DNA of 18,143 nt from Clostridia bacterium (GCA_900763885.1 CAAFLY010000057.1:1-18143); one strand, 5' to 3'; positions 1-7,529 are shown, counted from the first letter of the stretch. Program-made: numbers and translations. The notes: generated from the letters alone by a model not told the origin.

Positions 1-193
1 GAGTTTCTTTTTCCGCTTCTTTTTTCGCCCAGTCCATCATGGCAGTTTCGTCTCCGGAGAACTGTGCCAGAAGATCATTGTATTTCCCGAGTTTTTTGTA
101 GATGCGGGAAGAAGTTTTACCGTTTTCCTTGCGGTAGGACTCCCGTCTTTTGTCTCTGCGTGCCTTCGATGTTTTTCTCTTCGGTACAGCCAT
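1..193 (-). CDS. L32-like protein with a divergent C-terminal part (partial, runs off window)
   Basis: The first 17 residues, MAVPKRKTSKARRDKRR, match the N-terminal tail of bacterial ribosomal protein bL32, and the gene lies directly downstream of yceD, the usual place of rpmF. From residue 18 on the match ends. In place of the short tryptophan/leucine segment and the zinc-ribbon cysteines there is a Lys/Glu-rich, probably helical stretch without any cysteine (SYRKENGKTSSRIYKKLG, then residues up to about 64), still open at base 1. I looked for the L32 zinc ribbon in the other two frames and did not find it, so a simple frameshift does not explain the difference. The start has a strong site (GGGAGG, 7 bases before ATG) and its own promoter. 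It could be a lineage-specific L32 variant, or an unrelated basic protein with an L32-like leader. The C-terminus is not visible. Confidence 0.6.
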   Translation of the reverse strand, partial: MAVPKRKTSKARRDKRRESYRKENGKTSSRIYKKLGKYNDLLAQFSGDETAMMDWAKKEAEKET

Positions 194-242
194 GATCACA
201 CCTCCCTCGGTACAATAGGTCGTATATTCACAAGTACACTAT

Positions 243-271
243 ATTATAGCACACCTATTCCGGTTTTTCAA
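243..271 (-). promoter_or_regulatory. Sigma-A promoter for the L32-like gene, inside the end of yceD
   Basis: Read on the minus strand, TTGAAA (266-271) and TATAAT (243-248) are separated by 17 bases. The -35 box lies within the last codons of yceD. The small gene can therefore be transcribed both from the yceD promoter and from this internal one, as expected for a highly expressed ribosomal-type gene. Confidence 0.65.
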
Positions 272-848
272 GTAGTTTTTTCAATTTTGCAAGGCGCGGA
301 TCGATTTCTTTTTTCGCTTCCTCCGCCGCTCTCGCTTCACAGCCGCAGTCGCCGTCCCGCTTGGGCCTGCCGCAGATCGGGCATAACCCCGGACAGTCCG
401 GTTCGCACAGCTCGTAATACGGCAGCTCGATGGCAAGCTCCTCCAGAATATCCCCGTCGGGACAGAGGTAATTGTCCGTGAGCTCCAGAACGTCGTCCAG
501 TACGCCGTCCCATTCGTTGTCATCCGTTACGTGACTGTCCCGCCTCTTCGATGCGCCTCCGTTCGTGCGTACGATCCGCTCGATGGAAAACGACGCGGTG
601 CGGTCTATCGGGGTCAGACAACGGGCGCACGGGACCGTGTAGTCCACCGTGATCTCCGCCGTCAGTGTGAGCAGTCCGTTCGCGCTGCGCAGTGTGCCGT
701 CTACATGAATGCCGCCCGGTCCGATCGTGATGTCCTCAGGCAGCAGCGGGGCAGCGGTCCCTGTATATGCGTCCGCGGGAGAAAAGTCGTACCGAATGGG
801 CAGCCGACTGACGCGTCCGTTCAGAACCTCCGTAACATCGATCCTCAT
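255..848 (-). CDS. yceD: YceD family protein (DUF177)
   Basis: 197 residues, the usual family length. The central region has the CARCL motif (around residues 74-78) typical of YceD/DUF177. The C-terminal part carries the conserved cysteine-rich segment (CEPDCPGLCPICGRPKRDGDC), followed by a charged helix (DPRLAKLKKLLEKPE). YceD proteins are encoded next to rpmF across bacteria and have been linked to 23S rRNA or large-subunit maturation; the molecular role in Clostridia is not well defined. The start at 848 is supported by AAGGAGG and GGGAGG just upstream. The following L32-like gene begins 61 bases after the stop, so the two form the canonical yceD-rpmF pair in position, even though the second gene is atypical. 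Confidence 0.92.
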   Translation of the reverse strand: MRIDVTEVLNGRVSRLPIRYDFSPADAYTGTAAPLLPEDITIGPGGIHVDGTLRSANGLLTLTAEITVDYTVPCARCLTPIDRTASFSIERIVRTNGGASKRRDSHVTDDNEWDGVLDDVLELTDNYLCPDGDILEELAIELPYYELCEPDCPGLCPICGRPKRDGDCGCEARAAEEAKKEIDPRLAKLKKLLEKPE

Positions 849-943
849 GGGTCCTCCCCCCTCCTTTTCCCTGAAGCCATCCCCGGTTTCGGGTAGAATA
901 TGCTAAGAAGCCGCCGATTTCAAGTGGAATCAGCGCATTCTTT

Positions 944-972
944 ATTATATCGCAATCCCTCCCGCTTGTCAA
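944..972 (-). promoter_or_regulatory. Consensus sigma-A promoter upstream of yceD
   Basis: On the minus strand, TTGACA (967-972) and TATAAT (944-949) are spaced by exactly 17 bases. The expected leader before the yceD start at 848 is about 90 bases. No other gene lies between, so this is the main promoter of the yceD/L32-like operon. Confidence 0.85.
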
Positions 973-1027
973 GAGATTTGCGGGATTTTTTGCGCCTGCC
1001 GCTTATCCGCCTATGACCGAGTAAAAT

Positions 1028-1119
1028 CGGATCTGCACAAACCATGTCCAAATCCATGTAAACAGCCCTCGCACGGAACGCGTGGCCCTCCTCGTTTCTT
1101 CAAAAAGTCCCGTTCCCCT
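1028..1119 (-). repeat. Dispersed 3'-end repeat, copy A (overlaps end of histidine kinase)
   Basis: Read on the minus strand it holds GGGGAACGGGACTTTTTGA, then a diverged middle, then TTACATGGATTTGGACATGG and TTTGTGCAGATCCG. The order of boxes is the same as in the copies near 3292, 7228, 8090, 8499 and 13590. The TGA in the CTTTTTGA box is the stop codon of the kinase gene. This is a degenerate copy: the AAAACTTTTATATGG box is only partly recognisable. Confidence 0.65.
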
Positions 1120-2446
1120 GTGCGCCGGCAGAATCCTCTGTCCATTCCGGCAGGACGATCGTCAGCTTCGTGCCAAGCTCCGGGGCGGATACCACGTCGA
1201 TCCTGCCGCCCGATGCGTCAACGATCCATTTCGCGATCGATAACCCCAGTCCGCTCCCCTGCGTGCCGGAGCGTGCCGCCGCCCCCCGAAAGAATCGGTC
1301 GAAAATGCGCGGCAGATCCTCCGAGGGGATCCCCACGCCGTTGTCCGCCACACTGCACCGGATCTCGCCGCCCGACCGCTGCGCCTGGAGCGTGATCGTC
1401 CCCCGCTTCGGCGTGTATTTGCCCGCGTTGTCGAGCAGCACCCGCAGCGCCTGCTTCAGCATCGTCATGTCGCCTGCCACATATAACGGAGCCGCGCCCT
1501 CCGGGATCGGACACACGTACTCGTGATCCGCGTCGATCATCTCGTATTCCTCGTGCAGCTCCCGCATCAGTCCCACCGCGTCGAGCTTCTCACGCGCCAG
1601 AACCAGCCTGTCCATGTCCCCGCGCGCCAAAAAGAGCAGCTGATCCACCAGCGTCTTCATGTGCGCCGTCTCCGTCTCAATCGCTTCGATCGCTTCGTTC
1701 ATCACCGCCGGATCGTCCTTTCCCCACCGCTCCAGCATGTGCGCGTACCCCTGGATCACCGCAATCGGCGTGCGCAGCTCGTGGCTCGCGTCGTCCACAA
1801 ACCGGATCTGCTTCTTCTGCGACGCCGCCAGCCGCTTCAGCATATTGTTGACCGCCGCCTCCAGCCCAGACAGCTCGCTGTCCCGCACACTGATCCGCGC
1901 GTCCCCGGACAGATCGTCGATGTGGTCCAGCGCCGTCTCAATGTCGTGAAACCGCCCCGACGCCACCGTTTTTTCCGCCGCCTGCGCCTCCGCCTGCGCC
2001 GATTTCGCGTTTTTGCCCGACGACAGCCGCTCCGCCAGCATCGCCACATCGTCTATCGGCTTCAGAATCGAGCGCACCGCGTGCCTGTCCACCGCGGAGG
2101 TGATCATGGAGAGGGAAATCTGGAAGAGCACCAACAGCACGACCCCGATGAGCAGCACCGCCAGGATCCCGTTCATCGGAAACGTGTGGCGCACCTCCCC
2201 GATCGTCACGCTGTATGCCGTACCCGCGAACCAGTCCCACGGCACCGCGGACGCGTGCAGTCCCCCAAACGCGACCGCACGATGCGCACCCCGCAGGAGC
2301 GGAAATCCCGTCAGCGTCGACTCCATCGCGCAAATCCACGTGACAAGCACCGCCAATACCACCAGTATGTCCGTAAATACCGTGCGCCAGAACGCGCCGC
2401 GCCGATAATGGCCTGTCACACGGTTGATGATGGATCGTGTCCGCAT
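1100..2446 (-). CDS. Membrane sensor histidine kinase (OmpR-partner, ArlS-like)
   Basis: 448 residues. Two membrane helices (about residues 22-45 and 92-117) flank a short extracytoplasmic loop of about 45 residues. A HAMP-like linker with an Ala/Gln/Glu-rich insertion follows (118-210). The phospho-acceptor box is ASHELRTP (His222). The ATPase part has the N box (LLDNAGKYT, around 337-345), DNGVGIP (368-374), the F box (IFDRFF) and the G2 box GSGLGLSIA (397-405), so all catalytic motifs are intact. It autophosphorylates and passes phosphate to the response regulator encoded 6 bases upstream. The ligand is unknown; the small external loop suggests membrane or cell-envelope sensing (inference). 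The start at 2446 is backed by AGAGG. The last residues (AQGNGTF) and the stop codon come from a dispersed repeat and are probably not ancestral. Confidence 0.93.
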   Translation of the reverse strand: MRTRSIINRVTGHYRRGAFWRTVFTDILVVLAVLVTWICAMESTLTGFPLLRGAHRAVAFGGLHASAVPWDWFAGTAYSVTIGEVRHTFPMNGILAVLLIGVVLLVLFQISLSMITSAVDRHAVRSILKPIDDVAMLAERLSSGKNAKSAQAEAQAAEKTVASGRFHDIETALDHIDDLSGDARISVRDSELSGLEAAVNNMLKRLAASQKKQIRFVDDASHELRTPIAVIQGYAHMLERWGKDDPAVMNEAIEAIETETAHMKTLVDQLLFLARGDMDRLVLAREKLDAVGLMRELHEEYEMIDADHEYVCPIPEGAAPLYVAGDMTMLKQALRVLLDNAGKYTPKRGTITLQAQRSGGEIRCSVADNGVGIPSEDLPRIFDRFFRGAAARSGTQGSGLGLSIAKWIVDASGGRIDVVSAPELGTKLTIVLPEWTEDSAGAQGNGTF

Positions 2447-2452
2447 TTCCTC

Positions 2453-3121
2453 TTACTCCGTCTTGATCATGTACCCGACCCCGCGGATCGTCGTGATCAC
2501 ATTGTCCGCCGTCTTCTGCCGGATGTACCGCACGTATACGTCCACAACGTTCGTCTCGCCCATGTAGTCGTATCCCCATGCCGTCTCCAGAAGCTGCTCC
2601 CGGGTCATCGCGATGTTTTTGTTCGTAAGCAGCGTCTTCAGCAGCACAAATTCCCGGTTCGTCAGCTCCACAGGCGCGCCCGCGTAGGTGACGGCATGGG
2701 ACAACGTGTTCATCTCTATGCCGCAGCCGCGCAGAATATGCTCGTCCTCCGCTGCCTCCTCCGCGCGCGGGCGCAATAGAACCCGGATCCGCGCAAGCAG
2801 CTCCTCAATGGCGAAGGGCTTGGTGATGTAGTCGTTCGCCCCCATGTCCAGGCCGCTTACCTTGTCCGTCACCGCCCCCCGCGCCGTCAACAGGATCACC
2901 GGCACCGACGATACGCGCCGCAGCCTGCGCAATAGCTCCAGCCCCGACAGCTCCGGCAGCATGATGTCCAGTACGATCAGATCAAATCCGCCGCCCTCCG
3001 CCATCGTCAGACCCGTCCGCCCGTCGCCTGCCTTCGCCACAGCGTAGCCCTCGTGCGCCAGCTCCAGCTCCAGAAACCGCGCCAGCTTTTCTTCATCCTC
3101 AACAATCAGTATTTTTGCCAT
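2453..3121 (-). CDS. Response regulator, OmpR/PhoB family
   Basis: 222 residues. The N-terminal receiver domain shows the acidic pocket (VEDEE near residues 7-11), the phosphorylation site Asp52 in VLDIMLPELSG, the switch Thr79 (LLTA) and Lys101 (YITKPF). The C-terminal half (about 125-222) is an OmpR-type winged helix, with the typical LTNREFVLLKTLLTN and DVYVRYIRQK segments. It is a DNA-binding transcription factor controlled by the adjacent histidine kinase; the two genes are separated by 6 bases and clearly co-transcribed. An AGGAG box precedes the ATG at 3121. Targets cannot be read from the window. I saw no clear sigma-A promoter directly upstream. Confidence 0.95.
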   Translation of the reverse strand: MAKILIVEDEEKLARFLELELAHEGYAVAKAGDGRTGLTMAEGGGFDLIVLDIMLPELSGLELLRRLRRVSSVPVILLTARGAVTDKVSGLDMGANDYITKPFAIEELLARIRVLLRPRAEEAAEDEHILRGCGIEMNTLSHAVTYAGAPVELTNREFVLLKTLLTNKNIAMTREQLLETAWGYDYMGETNVVDVYVRYIRQKTADNVITTIRGVGYMIKTE

Positions 3122-3291
3122 GCTGTTCTCCTATGCCGCTCTTCCTCTATGCGCCCCGCATCCCCCAGCCGGGAATCCGGAATCCGCAAATTGCTTTCAA
3201 AATCGCAAATCTCCACCAAAAAATCGTCTGCGATAGCCGGTTCGCTCCCCTATACAACGTGCCAAACCATACCTCTCCGCAACCCCCAGAC

Positions 3292-3411
3292 CCGCACAAA
3301 CTATATCCTGTCCCAATCCATGTATAAAGTTCTTGCTCAAGCCGGAACGAACAAGTTCGTTCTCAAGAAGCGTCCCGTCCCCCGTTCCCCCCGTCCCCCG
3401 CGTCGCCTGCA
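3292..3411 (-). repeat. Dispersed 3'-end repeat, copy B, with a strong hairpin after the stop codon
   Basis: On the minus strand: a G-rich run with GGGGGGAACGGGGGACGGG, then GCTTCTTGA, then a perfect 18-base palindrome (3345-3362; 7-bp stem, CTTG loop), then AACTTTATACATGG and GGATATAGTTTGTGCGGG. The box order matches the other copies. The TGA of CTTCTTGA is the stop codon of the gene at 3363-3848, and the G-rich run encodes that protein's tail. The palindrome occupies the position of the smaller CTTTTGAAAAAGC hairpin found in other copies. Confidence 0.75.
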
Positions 3412-3848
3412 TTCCCGGAGATGTCCTCAATAGACAGCTTACAGCCGCAGAAGAGAGCGACGAGACAGCCGATGAGATTCACGTAGGGTGCGATGAACAG
3501 AAGGATCACAAAATACAGAATCGGCAGACGCGCGAACTCCCGCTCCTTATGGCGGATCACCAGCGCGTACAGCAGGCTTTTCGCAAGCATCTCCCGCAGC
3601 CGTTCGCCGAACGCGTCCGCGCGCGCCTTTTTCTGCGTCGATACCACCGGCAGCACCTTCTCGTATTCCCTGCCGTCCTCGCCGCCTGAGCTCGCGTGTC
3701 CCGTGTGCCGCGCCGTCTTTTTCTCGCGCTCCAGGATGATCATCGCGTCGAGCAGGACCCAGTCCGCCCGCTCCAGTGCGTCCCGCGCGTCCTCCGCACT
3801 GCATCCCGCTTTCTCGCACAGCCGCGATACCATTTCTGTCTGTTCCAT
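3363..3848 (-). CDS. Small UBA-like/membrane protein, DUF4342-like architecture
   Basis: 161 residues. Residues 1-43 resemble a UBA/TS-N helical fold (VSRLCEKAGCSAEDARDALE, then WVLLDAMIILER). A charged linker follows, then one long hydrophobic segment (about 108-137) able to span the membrane once or as a tight hairpin. The order UBA-like domain, basic middle, hydrophobic end resembles DUF4342 proteins of Firmicutes, whose function is unknown; the family call is from memory of the architecture. The tail GNAGDAGDGGNGGRDAS (145-161) and the stop codon are encoded by dispersed repeat copy B. A GGGGAG site precedes the ATG. It lies upstream of the response regulator on the same strand but is separated by 241 bases, so co-transcription is uncertain. 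Confidence 0.6.
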   Translation of the reverse strand: MEQTEMVSRLCEKAGCSAEDARDALERADWVLLDAMIILEREKKTARHTGHASSGGEDGREYEKVLPVVSTQKKARADAFGERLREMLAKSLLYALVIRHKEREFARLPILYFVILLFIAPYVNLIGCLVALFCGCKLSIEDISGNAGDAGDGGNGGRDAS

Positions 3849-3896
3849 ACTGCTCTCCCCTCAGGGCCATCGCCCGCATTTTCCATTCCTGCCCCT

Positions 3897-3905
3897 ATTA
3901 TACCA
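3897..3905 (-). promoter_or_regulatory. Extended -10 promoter for the UBA-like gene
   Basis: On the minus strand TGGTATAAT forms a perfect -10 box with the TGn extension. The -35 region (TTTGTT at 17-base spacing) is poor, as is common for extended -10 promoters. The start codon at 3848 is about 40 bases downstream of the expected transcription start. Confidence 0.5.
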
Positions 3906-4000
3906 CACCGATTCTGAAAACAAAAGGGCGCGGAGATTAAAATGGCATTAAGGATCTGCTCCCCCCTCAAAAATCATGCCCCCGCCGCGAAAAATCCCTA

Positions 4001-4029
4001 TTGACAATGTAGGAATAGTGTGGTATAAT
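4001..4029 (+). promoter_or_regulatory. Consensus sigma-A promoter for the DUF4838 hydrolase operon
   Basis: TTGACA (4001-4006) and TATAAT (4024-4029) with a 17-base spacer: a perfect consensus that should be very strong unless repressed. The TGG before TATAAT also gives an extended -10. The expected transcript starts near 4036, about 50 bases before the ATG at 4088. Confidence 0.88.
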
Positions 4030-4056
4030 TCATACAGCTGATGTAGGAATTATACC
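4022..4056. promoter_or_regulatory. Operator-like inverted repeat overlapping the -10 box
   Basis: GGTATAATTC (4022-4031) and GAATTATACC (4047-4056) are perfect 10-base inverted arms separated by 15 bases. The left arm contains the -10 box and the right arm lies just after the expected start of transcription, so a bound dimer would block RNA polymerase. TGTAGGAAT also occurs as a direct repeat (4009-4017 and 4042-4050). No regulator gene lies next to it. Confidence 0.6.
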
Positions 4057-4087
4057 GCTACAGAATATTTACCCATAGGAGGACAGC

Positions 4088-6001
4088 ATGAATATCTATA
4101 AGATCACGGACGCGGAGCCTGTGGATTTTGCCGCCGGCGAGCTGAAGAAGTACCTGCGGATGATGATGCCGGACGGGGGCGATGTACGGATCGCGTACGA
4201 CAGAACGAAAACGGATGGATTCCGGCTGGGTGTGCTGCACGATTTCGGGATAGAGATTCCGGAGGAGGCCGCGCTTGGAGACGCCTTTGACGAGAAGCTG
4301 GACGACGTGCTCCACATCGAAGCGGGACCGGAGGGCGGCATCATCGCCGGGAGCAATCCGCGCAGCGTGCTGCTTGCCGTCTATAAATTTCTCGCGCTGA
4401 ACGGATGTCGGTGGCTTTTCCCGGGCGTGGACGGCGAGGTCATCCCGCTGCAGGGACTCAAGGCCGTGTCCTATCACCAAATGGCAGGGATGCGCTACCG
4501 CGGCCAATGCAACGAGGGAGCGGAGGCGCAGATCAATATGCTGGAAACCATCGATTTCGCGCCGAAGATCGGGCTGAACACCTATATGCTGGAGTTCGAC
4601 GTGCCGATGGCTTACTACAACCTCTGGTATTCCCACAGGCACAACCCGTTCAAGGAGCCGGAGCCGCTCTCGCCCGATACGGTGCGCCAGTGGAAACGGG
4701 TCTGCGAGACGGAAATCGCCAAGCGCGGCCTCCTGTTCCACGACATGGGCCACGGCTGGACGGGCGAATCCTTCGGCATCGATACAAAGGGCGGCTGGAA
4801 CGCGGAGACAAGGACGTACCCGGAGGACGTCATGCAGTACGTCGCCATGGTGGACGGCAAGCGGTCGTTGTTCGGCGGCGTTCCGCTCAACACCAACTTC
4901 TGTATGTCGAATCCCGACGCCCGCGGCAAGGTCGTACAGTACGTCGCGGACTACGCGGAGCGCCATCAGAACGTCGATTTTCTGCACATCTGGCTTGCCG
5001 ACGGCACAAACAACCACTGCGAATGTCCGGCGTGCGCGGAAAAGACCACCAGCGACTGGTACATCATTCTGCTGAACGAGATCGACGCGGAGCTGACCCG
5101 GCGGCATCTGGATACGCGTCTGGTGTTCATCGCCTACCACGATCTTTCGTGGGCGCCGGAGACGGAGCGTCTGCGCAACGAAAAACGGTTCACGCTCTTG
5201 TTCGCGCCCATCACCCGCACGTACACGCAGTCCTATGCCGTGGAAGCCGACGCCGACGCGATACAGCCAAACGTGCGCAACCACCTCGTCCCGCCGCACG
5301 GTATGCGCGCTTCCCTTGCCTATCTGGAGGCGTGGCAGAAGGTCTTTTCCGGCGACTGCTTTGTCTACGAATACCATTTCTGGAACCCCATTTGCCGGGA
5401 TCCGGGGATGATGGCGCTGAGCCGGTGCGTGGCGGCGGATATACAGGGAATGGGGCGACACAGGCTCCGTGGGAGCATCGAGGATCAGACCCAGCGGTTC
5501 GGTTTCCCGACCGGATTCCCCATCTGGCTGTACGGTATGCTCCTCTTTGATCCGTCGCTCGATTATGAGGCGCTGCGCCGGGATTATTTCTCCCACGCGT
5601 ACGGCAGAGACTGGGAAAAGGCGGCGGCATATCTCGAAAAGGTGTCGGATATGTTCGATTTCGCCTATCTCCTGGGAGACCGCGGCGGATTTCTCTGTCC
5701 GGAGCACCGGAAGGATTTCGACGGCGCGGACGCGCTTTTCACCGACATGGAGGCGTATGCACGGCAGCGTATCGTATCGGACAGGCGGGCGGAATCCGTG
5801 AGCTGGCAGATGCTCGTACACCACGCGCGGTACTGCCGGATCCTGGCGCGGTGCTGTGCGGAACGGTGCGTCGGGAATATGGAGCCGGCAAGAGCGGCGA
5901 TGGAGGAATTGCGGCTCGCGATGGCACGGGATGAGGACGCGCTGCAGCGGTACTTCGATCTCGGGCTATACTGCAACCGGATGCAGCCATATATACAGTA
6001 A
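4088..6001 (+). CDS. DUF4838 domain glycoside-hydrolase-like protein, cytoplasmic
   Basis: 637 residues with no signal peptide or membrane segment. Residues 1-120 look like the small alpha/beta domain that precedes the barrel in alpha-glucuronidase/GH20-like enzymes (GELKKYLRMMM near residue 18; GSNPRSVLLAVYKFLALNGCRWLFPG near 88-113). The centre has the DUF4838 hallmarks: WLADGTNNHCECPAC (302-316), then an acidic helix, LVFIAYHDLSWAPE (345-358) and RFTLLFAPITRTYTQSY (367-383). Related proteins occur in glycan-use loci and are assumed to act on uronic-acid or amino-sugar oligosaccharides; the catalytic residues and substrate cannot be assigned from the sequence. Lack of a leader suggests it works on imported oligosaccharides. 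The start follows a good AGGAGG site. It is the first gene of a unit with the cysteine desulfurase, 25 bases downstream. Confidence 0.8.
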   Translation: MNIYKITDAEPVDFAAGELKKYLRMMMPDGGDVRIAYDRTKTDGFRLGVLHDFGIEIPEEAALGDAFDEKLDDVLHIEAGPEGGIIAGSNPRSVLLAVYKFLALNGCRWLFPGVDGEVIPLQGLKAVSYHQMAGMRYRGQCNEGAEAQINMLETIDFAPKIGLNTYMLEFDVPMAYYNLWYSHRHNPFKEPEPLSPDTVRQWKRVCETEIAKRGLLFHDMGHGWTGESFGIDTKGGWNAETRTYPEDVMQYVAMVDGKRSLFGGVPLNTNFCMSNPDARGKVVQYVADYAERHQNVDFLHIWLADGTNNHCECPACAEKTTSDWYIILLNEIDAELTRRHLDTRLVFIAYHDLSWAPETERLRNEKRFTLLFAPITRTYTQSYAVEADADAIQPNVRNHLVPPHGMRASLAYLEAWQKVFSGDCFVYEYHFWNPICRDPGMMALSRCVAADIQGMGRHRLRGSIEDQTQRFGFPTGFPIWLYGMLLFDPSLDYEALRRDYFSHAYGRDWEKAAAYLEKVSDMFDFAYLLGDRGGFLCPEHRKDFDGADALFTDMEAYARQRIVSDRRAESVSWQMLVHHARYCRILARCCAERCVGNMEPARAAMEELRLAMARDEDALQRYFDLGLYCNRMQPYIQ

Positions 6002-6026
6002 GAGTACAATACAGGGAGGCAGATAT

Positions 6027-7220
6027 ATGAATCGGATATACGCGGACAACGCGGCGACGACAAAGATGAGCGGGACAGCGGTGCGGGCGATGACGGAGGC
6101 GCTCGAGCACGCGTGGGGCAATCCGTCGAGCCTGCACACGACCGGGCAGGAGGCAAAGCGGGTGCTGGAGGACGCGCGGGAGACGTTCGCGAAATACCTG
6201 CACGCGAATCCGGGGGAGATTTACTTCACGTCGGGCGGCAGCGAATCGGACAATCAGGCACTGCGCACGGCGGTCGCGAACGGTCGGAAGAAGGGCAGGA
6301 ACCACGTGGTGACGACGGCGTTCGAGCATCACGCGATTCTGCACACGCTGGAGGCACTGCGAAAGGAGTGGGGCACGGAATACACCCTCGTGCCGATTCC
6401 GGAGAACGGGATCATCCGCGTGGAGGACGTAGCGGCGGCGATCCGGGACGACACGGCGCTTGTGACGGTCATGACGGCGAACAACGAGATCGGGACGATC
6501 CAGCCGATCCACGAGATCGGGGAGCTGTGTCTCGAGAAGAGGGTCGTATTCCACACGGACGCGGTGCAGGCGGGCGGGATCCTCGATCTCGACGTTGCGC
6601 GGGACCACATCGATATGCTGTCCCTGTCGGCGCACAAATTCCACGGGCCGAAGGGCGTGGGCGTACTGTACGTGCGGCGCGGCAATCCGGTATACACGCT
6701 GATAAACGGCGGTGCGCAGGAGCGAGGAAAGCGCGCGGGCACGGAGAACGTACCGGCCATCGCGGGTGCCGCGGCCGCGTTCCGGGAAGCCTGCGAGAAT
6801 CGGGCGGCGGACACGGCAAAGCTCACGGAAATGCGGGACTATCTTTTGGGCGCGCTTGCGAAGATCCCGCACTCCATTGTCAACGGCGATCTCACGACCC
6901 GGCTGCCGGGAAACGTGCATCTGTGCTTTGAGGGCATTGAGGGCGAGGGGCTGCTCCTCCTTCTCGACGCGAACGGGATCGCGGCATCGTCCGGTTCCGC
7001 CTGCACGTCCGGGTCGCTGGATCCGAGCCATGTCCTGCTCGCCCTGGGCAGACCCCACGAGATCGCGCACGGTTCGCTCCGTCTCTCCCTCTCGACAGAG
7101 AACACCATGGACGACGCGCGCGCCATCGCCGACATCGTTCCGCAGGTGGTCGATTACCTCCGCGGCTTCTCCCCGGTCTGGCACGATCTGCTGGTTGGGA
7201 AGACGGCGCACATCATCTGA
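6027..7220 (+). CDS. Cysteine desulfurase, NifS/IscS family
   Basis: 397 residues. A PLP-dependent enzyme that takes sulfur from cysteine as a persulfide and releases alanine. Visible hallmarks: YADNAATTKMS at the start, GNPSSLH (31-37), the TSGGSESDNQA cofactor loop, His101/His102 in the FEHHA segment, the cofactor lysine Lys204 in LSLSAHKFHGPKG, and the catalytic Cys326 in SSGSACTSGSLDPSHVLLALG, a long-loop (group I, NifS/IscS) signature. The start at 6027 was chosen because AGGGAGG lies just upstream and the family begins at this motif; the longer open frame back to 5856 overlaps the hydrolase. The scaffold gene lies downstream after 404 repeat-filled bases. Together they form an ISC/NIF-type Fe-S or thiolation supply system. 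Confidence 0.95.
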   Translation: MNRIYADNAATTKMSGTAVRAMTEALEHAWGNPSSLHTTGQEAKRVLEDARETFAKYLHANPGEIYFTSGGSESDNQALRTAVANGRKKGRNHVVTTAFEHHAILHTLEALRKEWGTEYTLVPIPENGIIRVEDVAAAIRDDTALVTVMTANNEIGTIQPIHEIGELCLEKRVVFHTDAVQAGGILDLDVARDHIDMLSLSAHKFHGPKGVGVLYVRRGNPVYTLINGGAQERGKRAGTENVPAIAGAAAAFREACENRAADTAKLTEMRDYLLGALAKIPHSIVNGDLTTRLPGNVHLCFEGIEGEGLLLLLDANGIAASSGSACTSGSLDPSHVLLALGRPHEIAHGSLRLSLSTENTMDDARAIADIVPQVVDYLRGFSPVWHDLLVGKTAHII

Positions 7221-7227
7221 CGGAGAT

Positions 7228-7442
7228 GCGGGGGGACGCGGGAGAACGAGGGGAACGCGGGGAACGGGGGAACGAGGAGAACGGTCGCTTTTGAAAAAGC
7301 TCCGCAAAACTTTTATATGGGATGGATTGGGATATAGTTTGTGCAAGTCCGTGTGCGCATCAATTGGGTTCCGTCCAAAGCATTAGGAGATCGTTCGCGA
7401 GCGGCTGCGGGTGCATCCGCCTTCTACGGGGGGAGACTGCGG
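7228..7442 (+). repeat. Dispersed 3'-end repeat, copy C (full length), downstream of the cysteine desulfurase
   Basis: Begins 7 bases after the desulfurase stop codon. It contains a G-rich run with GGGGAACG units (7230-7285), the CGCTTTTGAAAAAGC hairpin (about 7286-7301), GCAAAACTTTTATATGGG, GGATATAGTTTGTGCAAG, and then a second conserved block from about 7388 (AGATCGTTCGCGAGCGGCTG, then CATCCGCCTTCTACGG). Copies D and E share this second block, so the full unit is about 200 bases. It replaces any normal terminator here; none is visible. Confidence 0.8.
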
Positions 7443-7529
7443 TCGTTAGTACGCGGCATTCGCCTTCTATTGGAGGCGGCTACGGTCGTTAGTACGTGGC
7501 ATTCGCTGTCTATTGGATGCGGCTGCTGG
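7413..7529 (+). repeat. Tandem repeat, 43-base unit, about 2.7 copies
   Basis: Units start at 7413, 7456 and 7499. Each opens with GCATYCGCCTTCTA or a close variant; the first two end with CGGTCGTTAGTACG. The third is truncated and followed by GGATATAGTTT, a fragment of the dispersed repeat core. The first unit overlaps the second block of copy C, so the tandem seems to have grown from that element. There are no spacers and no cas genes. Confidence 0.7.

Noticed and set aside
1850..2100. Insertion in the HAMP-like linker of the histidine kinase as a novelty
   Set aside because: As far as I recall, ArlS-like kinases of Clostridia commonly have an extended linker here, and the flanking motifs are intact.
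1523..2779. Plus-strand 418-codon open frame opposite the histidine kinase and response regulator
   Set aside because: Extremely Arg/His-rich translation; shadow of two well-supported genes.
4058..5824. Minus-strand 588-codon open frame, and another at 5739-7346
   Set aside because: Both are antisense shadows of the hydrolase and cysteine desulfurase, with no family motifs and no ribosome site.
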